This document shows positions 28,324 to 34,565 of a DNA stretch of 34,565 bases, one piece after another. How positions within the stretch are numbered: the stretch's first letter is position 1; each line of letters begins with the position of its first letter. The translations under genes and the position numbers were made by a program. Origin of the DNA: JBLHKS01 sp047620505 (GTDB lineage: Bacteria > Verrucomicrobiota > Verrucomicrobiia > Verrucomicrobiales > DEV007); NCBI GenBank assembly GCA_047620505.1, contig JBLHKS010000060.1:1-34565 (forward strand). The letters run 5' to 3'. The notes under the pieces were generated by a model. It was not told the DNA's origin. It did no database searches and worked only from the letters and a program-made list of their open reading frames with translations.

Positions 28324-30738
28324 ATGATTCAGTTCGCTCCGCACATCCTGCTGACCCTCGTCCTCGCGCTTGGCGCTGCGGCGGCGATGTGGTTTTTGTA
28401 TCGGCGAGGGAGCCCGAATCTCCGCAAACCGTTCGTCTGGTTGCTTCCGATGCTGAGATCGAGCGCCGTTTTTCTGCTCGTGATCACCTTGGCCGAACCG
28501 ATGCTGCGGCGAAGCGTCGATCAGCAGCTGCTGAGCCAAATTCGATTCATCGTGGATGATTCGGCGAGCATGAACGTTTCCGATGCGAATCTGCCGCTCG
28601 ACAAAAAGGTCGAAATCGGGCTGGCGCACGGTTGGCTGGATCAAAGCGGGCTCGATCTGACGAAACTTCGCGAAGCGCAGCGAATTGCTGAGTTTCGATC
28701 GAGCTTGCTGAAATCGACGCGAGCCAGCGCATCGCTTGATCAAGCGAAAGACGCGGTTTCTCGCTTAGCCGAAGCGGACACTCCAGAAATCTCGGTCCAG
28801 GCGCGGGCCCTGCTTCGCGAAGACTGGATTCCTTCGCGAGCTCGCCAGATTCAGGCTCAGCTGAACCGATTCACGCGAAACCTAAGCGAAATTGAATCAA
28901 AACTTCGGGCTGAATTTCGGGAAGCGGCTGGAGATTTGGATTTGGCCGAGTTTGATCAGAAATCTCGGATCGAGCGAGTTCGAGACGTGCTGAAATTCGC
29001 TGCCGATCTGGAAGGCGAGCACGAAGTCGTGGTGGAAACGGCAGGCACGACCAATGGGCTGACTGATTTGACGGCGATCGATCCGCCGGGCGCGAACGCC
29101 GCTCAAACCGAGACCCTGGTTCTGCTTTCGGACGGGCGGCATCACGCCGATTCGGTCGCGCCTGGAGACGCGGCGGCGCTCTGGTTCAGCGCGGGAGCCG
29201 AGGTGCTGACCGTTGGGTTCGGGTCGACGGAACCGGCTGCGGATTTGATCCTGACAAACACACATCAGCCGCGTCGCGTTGCGCCTGGAGACACGATTCG
29301 GGGCACGATCGAGATTTACGATTCGATGCCTGCGGGTCAGCAGCTGCTGATCGAAATCGCGAACGCTGACGAAGTCGTTTGGTCGGACGAGCTGGAAACC
29401 AACGGCGAGGGCTCGCGAATTCTCGCGTTCGCTTTCCAGGCTCCGGTCGAAATGAGCGAGCTGCCTAAATTACTGAGCTACACGACCCGAATTCAAGCGG
29501 TCGAAGGCGAATTTCGTGGTGAGAACAATTCGATTCCGATGCCGGTCTTTCTTTCGATGCCGACTCCGGCTGGAATCCTCGTTCTAGACGGCCGACCTCG
29601 ATGGGAAGCCCGCTACATCCGGAATATTTTCGAGCGCGATCCGAATTGGCGCGTGGAGTCGAATTTCGCGCCCCAAGAGACGGCGCTGCCGACTCGCGAA
29701 GAGCTGGCGAAATTCGATCTGATTGTGATCGGCGAAGTCCCAGCTGAAACGGTTTCCGATCAGCACATCGCCTGGTTTGAGGAGTTTGTCAGGGCAGGCG
29801 GCGGGTTGATTTTTATCGACGGCCCGCGCCAGGAATTGCGCGCGGTTTTTGAAACTCGGAACGCGGATTTGAGCCCGGTAACCTGGTTTGATGCGCCGCA
29901 ATGGATGGACGATCCACGACTTGAGCTGACGCGAGACGGCACGCTGGAACCGGCCCTGACATTGGCTTCAAATCGAGCCGACAACGAGGCGATCTGGAGT
30001 TACTTGCCGGCTCCGCAGCGAGCGATTCGAGTTCATCCAAAAGCCGGCGCAACGGTGTTGGCTGAGGTCAAAAGTGAGTCCGGAAACACGCCGCTTCTGA
30101 TTTCGCAGACTCTCGGTGATGGGCAAATCCTCCACGTGGCGAGCGATGAAAGTTGGCGCTGGCGCTACCAAAAAGGCGACGAGTACCACACGCGATTCTG
30201 GCGGCAGCTGGCTCGTTGGGTCATGGCCGAGCCGTTTCTGGTGGCTTCCGAAGGCTCCGCATTCGACGTCGATCAGCTGAGGATTCGCGCAGGCGAGTCC
30301 GTCCGGGTTCGGGCGCGAAATCCGGCTTCCACGGCGGCGGAAGCGGTTTTGCTCAAGGACGGTGAAGAGCTAAGCCGCGTTTCGATCGATTTCGGGAGGT
30401 CAGCCGCAATCGAGCCGCCTGGTCCGGGTTTTTACGAATTACGTCTGGCCTCAGCCGAGCTTCCGCAGATTCCGCTGACCGTCGTCGCGGCGTCCTCGCT
30501 TGAAGAAACGATCACGCACGCCGATCAGCAGCTGCTGGCGGAAATGGCGAGGCGAGGCGGCGGCGAATTTTTCGCTGAGGAAGATTTTCGCCGCCTACCA
30601 GAAATCCTCGCCTCAAAAAAAGCGATCGTCACCCAGATCGACTCGACGGCGATCTGGCAGACTTTCAGTTGGCTTGCTCTGATCGTGATTCTCGTCTCGA
30701 CCGAGTTGTTTTTCCGAAAACGGGCAGGCCTGCTTTGA
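28324..30738 (+). CDS. Membrane-anchored VWA/GATase-like protein (BatA-like)
   Basis: Two helices at the N-terminus (ILLTLVLALGAAAAMWFLY, LRSSAVFLLVITLAEPML) and one at the C-terminus (FSWLALIVILVSTELFFRK) anchor a large periplasmic part. Just after helix 2 FIVDDSASMNVSD supplies the metal-ion site D-x-S-x-S at ~78-82 of a VWA domain, split by a helical region (~100-240) before LVLLSDGRHHADS at ~265. Residues ~415-600 resemble the GATase1-like family: GILVLDGRPRWEARYIRNIF, FDLIVIGEVPAETVSD, and GGGLIFIDGPRQ. Proteins of this build are common in PVC bacteria and usually stand beside MoxR and DUF58 genes; neither is visible here. Function is unknown, perhaps envelope protein assembly. It holds three exact palindrome copies, each encoding QQLL, in different parts of the protein. 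Confidence 0.82.
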   Translation: MIQFAPHILLTLVLALGAAAAMWFLYRRGSPNLRKPFVWLLPMLRSSAVFLLVITLAEPMLRRSVDQQLLSQIRFIVDDSASMNVSDANLPLDKKVEIGLAHGWLDQSGLDLTKLREAQRIAEFRSSLLKSTRASASLDQAKDAVSRLAEADTPEISVQARALLREDWIPSRARQIQAQLNRFTRNLSEIESKLRAEFREAAGDLDLAEFDQKSRIERVRDVLKFAADLEGEHEVVVETAGTTNGLTDLTAIDPPGANAAQTETLVLLSDGRHHADSVAPGDAAALWFSAGAEVLTVGFGSTEPAADLILTNTHQPRRVAPGDTIRGTIEIYDSMPAGQQLLIEIANADEVVWSDELETNGEGSRILAFAFQAPVEMSELPKLLSYTTRIQAVEGEFRGENNSIPMPVFLSMPTPAGILVLDGRPRWEARYIRNIFERDPNWRVESNFAPQETALPTREELAKFDLIVIGEVPAETVSDQHIAWFEEFVRAGGGLIFIDGPRQELRAVFETRNADLSPVTWFDAPQWMDDPRLELTRDGTLEPALTLASNRADNEAIWSYLPAPQRAIRVHPKAGATVLAEVKSESGNTPLLISQTLGDGQILHVASDESWRWRYQKGDEYHTRFWRQLARWVMAEPFLVASEGSAFDVDQLRIRAGESVRVRARNPASTAAEAVLLKDGEELSRVSIDFGRSAAIEPPGPGFYELRLASAELPQIPLTVVAASSLEETITHADQQLLAEMARRGGGEFFAEEDFRRLPEILASKKAIVTQIDSTAIWQTFSWLALIVILVSTELFFRKRAGLL
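28522..28533. repeat. CAGCAGCTGCTG palindrome
   Basis: Exact copy, 14-base dyad, in the VWA gene just before the metal site; reads Gln-Gln-Leu-Leu. Confidence 0.95.
29338..29349. repeat. CAGCAGCTGCTG palindrome
   Basis: Exact copy, 14-base dyad, second in the VWA gene; reads Gln-Gln-Leu-Leu. Confidence 0.95.
30526..30537. repeat. CAGCAGCTGCTG palindrome
   Basis: Exact copy, third in the VWA gene, near its C-terminal helix; reads Gln-Gln-Leu-Leu. Confidence 0.95.
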
Positions 30739-30743
30739 TCAGA

Positions 30744-31373
30744 TCAGTTATCGAGTTTCTCGCCAATCCAGAAGATCTCGAGCCGGTCTCCACGCTTCCT
30801 GATTTTGTAAAACGCCTGGCCGGTGCCCGAAGCCTCTTTTTCGCCGTTCTTGACGGTGTACTTGAATTTCGCGTTGGCGAGGACAACGCCATCGGCACGC
30901 GAAACGACATTCGAACCGCCGATGCATCTGTAGGAGCGCTCGGGCCACTTTTTGAGGTAGTTTTTCCGTTCTTCGAGGATTTTGGCCTTATCGAAATTCG
31001 GTTTGCCGAAGTAGGAATCGACAGCATCGGCGTAGAATGAAAGTTCGGCCTCGGGACCGTTGTCCTCGCCAGATTCGACGAAGCGACAGATGAAATCGAC
31101 GATACTCTGGTCGTCATCGATGTCGCCGAGAGTCAGCTTGGTGAGTTCGTCGACGGGTTCAGCCGGAGGTTGCGGTGCCTCGGGCGTTTCTCCGCCGTCG
31201 GCAGTTCCACCGTCTCCAGTTTCGTCAGAGTCCTTCATCGCCCTGACCACAAAGATCGCGACGATGGTGCAGACGAGGAGAAACAGCAGGAGCAGCAGGA
31301 GCAGACCTTTGCGGTCTTTCTCTTCCTCCTTTTTTGGAGCGTCGGGCGATTGTGCGTCGTTGGAATCCGTCAT
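30744..31373 (-). CDS. Single-helix membrane protein with a NTF2-like periplasmic domain
   Basis: I recognise no named family. An acidic/basic N-terminus (DAPKKEEEKDRK) is followed by one helix (GLLLLLLLFLLVCTIVAIFV), a Gly/Glu/Pro linker (~residues 50-75), then ~130 residues with the layout of an NTF2-like domain: IVDFICRFVESGEDN (helix), AELSFYADAVDSYFGKPN, ILEERKNYLKKWPERSYRCI, then strands from ADGVVLANAKFKYTVKNGEK to DRLEIFWIGEKLDN. The same module is often attached to verrucomicrobial membrane proteins. The stop lies 5 bases from the end of the convergent VWA gene. A strong hairpin lies directly ahead of its start codon, and the L,D-transpeptidase gene is upstream on the same strand with a 55-base gap, so they may share a transcript. 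Confidence 0.68.
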   Translation of the reverse strand: MTDSNDAQSPDAPKKEEEKDRKGLLLLLLLFLLVCTIVAIFVVRAMKDSDETGDGGTADGGETPEAPQPPAEPVDELTKLTLGDIDDDQSIVDFICRFVESGEDNGPEAELSFYADAVDSYFGKPNFDKAKILEERKNYLKKWPERSYRCIGGSNVVSRADGVVLANAKFKYTVKNGEKEASGTGQAFYKIRKRGDRLEIFWIGEKLDN

Positions 31374-31405
31374 GACCTGATGCTGAAGGGCTGAAGCGTC
31401 AGGTC
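31374..31405 (-). promoter_or_regulatory. Hairpin abutting the start codon of the 30744-31373 gene
   Basis: On the + strand GACCTGATGCT (31374-31384) pairs with AGCGTCAGGTC (31395-31405; ten pairs plus one G-T), loop GAAGGGCTGA. In the mRNA of the minus-strand gene the stem ends at the base before the ATG and would hide the ribosome-binding region. No T-run follows on either side, so it does not look like a terminator. Confidence 0.45.
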
Positions 31406-31428
31406 AAGCTACAATCGCTGCCCGGTTC

Positions 31429-32064
31429 TCAGCGGCGAACGGTGACGGGCGTGTTTTTGCTGACGTTATTGAAGTAGATTTCGGCCATTTCGTCCGGCAT
31501 GCGGACGCAGCCGTGGGAAGCGGCGAAACCTGGCAGAAATCCGCCGTGCATCCCGACGCCGTTGTGGAAGCGCATGAAATACGGCATCGGAGCGCCGAGA
31601 AAATTGGCACCGCTTGGCTTCTTATCTTTAGTTACGTCGACTTCCTTCTGTGCGATCTCGCCGCTGGGCCAGACGTAGTCACCGTAAAGGTTCGAACGGT
31701 GATCGCGGTCCAATTGAGTGATCTTGAATCGGCCAGTGGGCGTATCGAAGCCGTCTGTTCCGCTGGAAATTTTGCTGACGCCGACGAGATGCTTGTCCAT
31801 GTAAAAGTAAGCACGCTGGTCAGAGAGATCGATCACAATGCTTGCATCCCCTTGCACGCCGTTCCCATCCCAATGCGAAACCTGATCCGGAATCGGACTG
31901 GAATCGCTGTTGGTGGCTCCATAATTCGCGCCCTGGGCCACTTCGTAGGGCAGATAGCGAGCGGTGCGATGTCTCGCGGAAGAGGAGGACGAAACGCCGG
32001 TGTCGCAGCTGGTGAGGAGCACCGCGAGGCAAAGGGAAAGGGAAATAGGAAGAAATGTTCTCAT
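31429..32064 (-). CDS. Lipoprotein L,D-transpeptidase (YkuD domain)
   Basis: The lipobox LLTSC at residues 17-20 follows a hydrophobic leader, so Cys20 should be lipidated; a Ser-rich spacer comes next. The YkuD domain spans ~75-211: IVIDLSDQRAYFYMDKHLVG at the start, TPTGRFKITQLDRDHRS, and the catalytic block HNGVGMHGGF with His173 and SHGCVRM at 183-189 with Cys186. Such enzymes form 3-3 crosslinks in peptidoglycan or attach lipoproteins to it. The length and motif spacing are complete, so it should be active. It diverges from the FmdB gene with a 275-base gap. The downstream neighbour is the one-helix NTF2-like protein. Confidence 0.94.
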   Translation of the reverse strand: MRTFLPISLSLCLAVLLTSCDTGVSSSSSARHRTARYLPYEVAQGANYGATNSDSSPIPDQVSHWDGNGVQGDASIVIDLSDQRAYFYMDKHLVGVSKISSGTDGFDTPTGRFKITQLDRDHRSNLYGDYVWPSGEIAQKEVDVTKDKKPSGANFLGAPMPYFMRFHNGVGMHGGFLPGFAASHGCVRMPDEMAEIYFNNVSKNTPVTVRR

Positions 32065-32339
32065 CGGAGTTCAGGAAAACGGGTAGGCATCAAAAGAGCG
32101 ATCAGTGTGGATGATTCTGGAGCAAAAACAACCCGCAACCAGTCAAAATATCATGATTATCTGTAAAACTTTAGCAAATGAGGCGCGCGTCCCGAAATTT
32201 GGCCGAATGATTTCGAAGTCCGGTTCGGGCTGCACGAGCCGATGGCAGCCAACCGAAATCAGCGGTTGCGAATGAGTCCTCCCTGAGCAAATTCCCCTCC
32301 CCCCTTTCAGGATTAAATTTTTAACCACCCGTCATTCAC
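32065..32339. other. 275-base intergenic region between the L,D-transpeptidase and FmdB genes
   Basis: The divergent gap must hold two promoters, but I see no convincing pair. It contains a small dyad CAACCG-AAATCAG-CGGTTG (32250-32268) and a C-rich stretch CCCCTCCCCCC just before FmdB. A minus-strand frame of about 60 codons inside it has no family signature and is not supported. Confidence 0.4.
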
Positions 32340-32696
32340 ATGCCAACTTACGAATATCAATGTAACGACTGTGGTCACCACTTTGAATTCTTCCAGTCGA
32401 TGAGCTCCGCCAAACTCACCGATTGCCCGCAGGAAGAATGCAAAGGAACCGTGAAGCGCCTGCTCGGAACCGGTGCTGGACTTATTTTTAAGGGCTCCGG
32501 TTTTTACGAAACAGACTACCGAAGCGAAAACTACAAGGCTGGCGCGAAAAAGGATGCAGGCGCTGCAAAATCGAGCGAATCCGGCTCAAGCGAGTCGAAG
32601 TCTGCGTCGTCCGGCGATTCGGGCTCGAAAAAATCCGAATCGAAACCGGCGACTCCGGCGGCCTCCAGTGGTGGAAGTTCGACGAAAAAAGACTGA
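32340..32696 (+). CDS. FmdB-family zinc-ribbon protein
   Basis: The FmdB/CxxC_CXXC_SSSS zinc ribbon is complete: MPTYEYQCNDCGHHFEFFQS with Cys8 and Cys11, then TDCPQEECKGTVKRLLGTGA with Cys29 and Cys34 binding the second half of the zinc, and GLIFKGSGFYETDYRS, the family C-terminal step. The last ~55 residues are low-complexity Lys/Ser/Gly/Ala (SSESGSSESKSASSGDSG). Proteins of this family are small, cytoplasmic and of unknown exact role; the original fmdB is linked to formamidase regulation. Directly overlapping its stop codon is a near copy of the palindrome (GAGCAGCTGCTG at 32695-32706). The next gene begins 49 bases downstream on the same strand. Confidence 0.93.
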   Translation: MPTYEYQCNDCGHHFEFFQSMSSAKLTDCPQEECKGTVKRLLGTGAGLIFKGSGFYETDYRSENYKAGAKKDAGAAKSSESGSSESKSASSGDSGSKKSESKPATPAASSGGSSTKKD

Positions 32697-32745
32697 GCAG
32701 CTGCTGCTTGAAATCCAGTTCAATTGAGTTCACTTATTCGAAGCT

Positions 32746-33480
32746 ATGGCGCGGAAAAAGATTGCGGTTAAAAAGAAGATGGTCCGTAAAAAGGCTGCTG
32801 CGAGTGCGCACGGGACGCCTCCTGGCCGTCCTGCTGCAGGCCCTCCTCCAATGGCAGGCAGACCCGCGATGCCGAAGAAAGTGAAAATCCCAGGCGAAGG
32901 CGTCAGCATCGGCGGCATTATCATGCTTGTGGTCGCCCTGATCCTGGTCGGGCTGATCGTCATGATCTTTCTGCCGCGCAACATGGACCACATCGACGGC
33001 TATCCTTTCGTTAGTGCGAAGGCACCAGATCCACCCCGAAATCTGCTTCGAGAAGTCGAAGACAAGCTGGTCGCTCGTGAAGGGGCCGTTGAATTCACCG
33101 AGGAAGAACTGAACGCCTATCTCAACCAGCGCCTGATGAGCAAACAAAGCGGTTTCTTCTCTTCGTTCGTCAAAATGAGGGGCGCTTACATCGATATTAA
33201 GAAGAATCAGATCGGCGTTTACATCGAGCGCACCGTCTTTGGGATGCGATTTGTCGTTAGCGCTCATTTCGATGTTTTCCAGTCGAACAATTCGTTCAGA
33301 ACGGAGGGAAAGCACTGCACCCTCGGCAAACTCAAATTGCCGGACGGGAAAATGTTTTCGCCAATCATGGCTCCGTACAACCGCTTGGCGAAAGAATGCG
33401 AGCGCGAGCTTGCGATCCTCGTTGATCAGGACGTCGAGTTCGTGGAGATCGCTGAAGGCAAGCTTACGATCAGGTTCTGA
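32746..33480 (+). CDS. Single-helix membrane protein of unknown function with a basic N-terminus
   Basis: I do not recognise this protein. The first ~50 residues are basic and Pro/Ala rich (ARKKIAVKKKMVRKKAAAS, GTPPGRPAAGPPPMAGRP), then one helix (GGIIMLVVALILVGLIVMIF), then ~160 residues of mixed alpha/beta periplasmic domain starting LLREVEDKLVAREGAVEFTE and ending VEIAEGKLTIRF. The basic N-terminus predicts an in-out orientation with the domain outside. No catalytic or binding motif is seen. ATG 32746 is the first start after the FmdB gene. It lies between FmdB and the peptidase-like gene, with 78 bases to the latter and no terminator between, so a shared transcript is possible. Confidence 0.7.
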   Translation: MARKKIAVKKKMVRKKAAASAHGTPPGRPAAGPPPMAGRPAMPKKVKIPGEGVSIGGIIMLVVALILVGLIVMIFLPRNMDHIDGYPFVSAKAPDPPRNLLREVEDKLVAREGAVEFTEEELNAYLNQRLMSKQSGFFSSFVKMRGAYIDIKKNQIGVYIERTVFGMRFVVSAHFDVFQSNNSFRTEGKHCTLGKLKLPDGKMFSPIMAPYNRLAKECERELAILVDQDVEFVEIAEGKLTIRF

Positions 33481-33558
33481 TTCCGTTTCGTGTCAGCCGA
33501 GCCAAGCCGTTTTTTGCGGTGGCCTTGATGCGGAAATTCACGTTAAGTTTCAGTCAAC

Positions 33559-34565
33559 ATGGCAATTCCAGCTCACAGCGGAAAAGTCGCCGCCTGTTTT
33601 TCAATTCTGATTGGAATCAGCAGCTGCCCGACGTTTGTCTCCGCCCAGGAACTTCTTGAAGTGCCGCCTGCAGCGCCGGCCGCTGAAATTCTGCCTCCGC
33701 GCGGCCCCGTCATCACGCCTCCAGAACAACCCTCGGCACTGCGGACCCAAAGCCAGTCTGGCCAGTTCATCATTTGGGGCGAAGATCCGTTGCGACGAAC
33801 CACTTTCGCCAGGCAGTGCGAACAGATCCGCAAAGATTTTGCCTCCGTCCTCAAACTGTCAGGAAAACACCATTTCCCGATCCATCTTCGGATCCACGAA
33901 AAGCGGGATCAGCCGAAAAAAGCAGTCCGTCGCGCTGTGCCGTCAATCAAACCGATCGAGCACGGTGGTTTTCTTTTCCGGCTCGAGCTTCTGGTCGATG
34001 ACGAATTCGACCCGGCAGAATTTGAGCGCGAACTGATTCGTCTCCTCATTCTTGAGCAGATGTACGCCCCTCACAAAGAGGCAAAATTCGACCGGATTCC
34101 GACCTGGCTTCTGTCCGGCGTGATCGAGCTGATCCACTATCAGCGTGAGGGACGGCCGTCAGAGATTTTCAAAACTCTCGTCAATGCCCATCACGTCCTT
34201 TCGATCCACGAATTGATGGCGATGGACCCGGAAAAGACCATCGATGATTTCACCAAGCAGGTTCATCGCGCCTGCTCGGCTGCACTCGTCAGAAGTCTGC
34301 TCGATCAGGGAAATGGCGAACTTCGGATGCGTGCTTTCCTCGAAGATCTGGCCATCGACGACGGCGATATCAGCGAAATGCTTAAACGACATTTCTCGTC
34401 CCTCCAAAAGGACGAAGCGAGCCTGGCAAAATGGTGGGCGCTGCAAATCGCGACGATGAGCGAGCGCTCCGGCCTTGAGCAACTCACCCTCGCGGAGACC
34501 GAAAAGCGCCTCGCACTCGCGCTAACCGTCCACTTGACCATTGTCGAAGCCGCCGCAGCGCCGGC
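33559..34565 (+). CDS. Exported protein resembling peptidase-MA-like gluzincins without the HExxH motif (3' truncated)
   Basis: The frame is open from ATG 33559 to the right edge of the window (335 codons), so the 3' end is missing. A signal peptide (VAACFSILIGISSCPTFVSA) is followed by a Pro/Ala-rich spacer and a domain starting at GQFIIWGEDPLRRTTFARQC. The order of elements resembles exported peptidase-MA/gluzincin-like proteins: two strands (HHFPIHLRIHEKR, GGFLFRLELLVDD), a helix ELIRLLILEQMYAPHKE where those enzymes carry HExxH, and PTWLLSGVIELIHYQREG where they carry W-L-x-E-G. Here neither the His pair nor the second Glu is present, so it is probably non-catalytic. The family is inferred from pattern, with modest confidence. 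A partial palindrome (CAGCAGCTGCCC at 33618) lies in the signal peptide. Confidence 0.72.
   Translation, partial: MAIPAHSGKVAACFSILIGISSCPTFVSAQELLEVPPAAPAAEILPPRGPVITPPEQPSALRTQSQSGQFIIWGEDPLRRTTFARQCEQIRKDFASVLKLSGKHHFPIHLRIHEKRDQPKKAVRRAVPSIKPIEHGGFLFRLELLVDDEFDPAEFERELIRLLILEQMYAPHKEAKFDRIPTWLLSGVIELIHYQREGRPSEIFKTLVNAHHVLSIHELMAMDPEKTIDDFTKQVHRACSAALVRSLLDQGNGELRMRAFLEDLAIDDGDISEMLKRHFSSLQKDEASLAKWWALQIATMSERSGLEQLTLAETEKRLALALTVHLTIVEAAAAP

Noticed and set aside
2512..30537. Palindrome copies as intrinsic terminators or DNA uptake sequences
   Set aside because: Most copies are inside genes and lack a T-run; uptake sequences are normally not palindromic. A trinucleotide-repeat (CAG) tract was also rejected, because each copy is exactly two CAG followed by two CTG.
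32143..32328. 61-codon frame on the minus strand in the L,D-transpeptidase-FmdB gap
   Set aside because: No family signature, no ribosome-binding site, and it would fill the only room for two divergent promoters.
1..34565. tRNA, rRNA, CRISPR array, insertion sequence or integrase
   Set aside because: No cloverleaf with T-arm GGTTCGA and CCA end, no rRNA core sequences, no regularly spaced direct repeats and no transposase-like protein were found by reading both strands.

Overview
The window reads as chromosome from a Gram-negative, moderately GC-rich member of the PVC group, most likely Verrucomicrobiota. Two kinds of gene support this. The first is a set of secreted families typical of Verrucomicrobia and Planctomycetes: a planctomycete-type cytochrome with DUF1549/DUF1553, a DUF1552 protein, ThuA, an SGNH-DUF1080 fusion, an FG-GAP protein and a ceramidase-LamG protein. 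The second is a diderm envelope set: BamA, an OmpH/Skp chaperone, LpxD, an autotransporter-like barrel and a lipoprotein L,D-transpeptidase. The taxonomic call is inferred from gene content only. I saw no rRNA, tRNA, CRISPR array, insertion sequence or prophage gene.

Layout. Positions 1-1046 hold the end of an outer-membrane beta-barrel protein. Positions 1113-5356 run rightward with a very large secreted FAD oxidoreductase, acpS and a MauE-like membrane protein. Positions 5353-14977 form a block of exported proteins in mixed orientation: cytochrome/DUF1549/DUF1553, FG-GAP, a polytopic membrane protein with a repetitive tail, DUF1552, a small secreted protein, ThuA and SGNH-DUF1080. Positions 15185-18057 hold two unknown membrane proteins and ruvB. 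Positions 18471-22678 are the outer-membrane biogenesis group bamA, ompH and lpxD, with strong hairpins between the genes. Positions 22751-28295 hold a sodium:solute symporter with a large insert, the ceramidase-LamG protein, a DUF2237 protein and a DedA/VTT protein. Positions 28324-34565 hold a VWA/GATase-like membrane protein, a one-helix protein, an L,D-transpeptidase, an FmdB zinc-ribbon protein, a one-helix protein and the start of an exported protein related to peptidase-MA but lacking its zinc motif.

How the genes fit together. BamA inserts outer-membrane proteins such as the barrel at the left edge. OmpH/Skp escorts such proteins, and LpxD makes the lipid A precursor of the same membrane. 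The exported enzymes look like a saprophytic glycan or lipid degradation set. ThuA and DUF1080, both tied to 3-keto-sugar chemistry, lie end to end.

The strongest signal that genes do not explain is a dispersed perfect palindrome, CAGCAGCTGCTG. I count 17 exact copies by eye, about one per 2 kb, plus many near copies. They lie inside unrelated genes on both strands and in three intergenic gaps. Chance predicts about 0.002 copies at uniform base composition. It behaves like a highly iterated palindrome such as cyanobacterial HIP1, but with a different sequence, and may be the undescribed system of this window.
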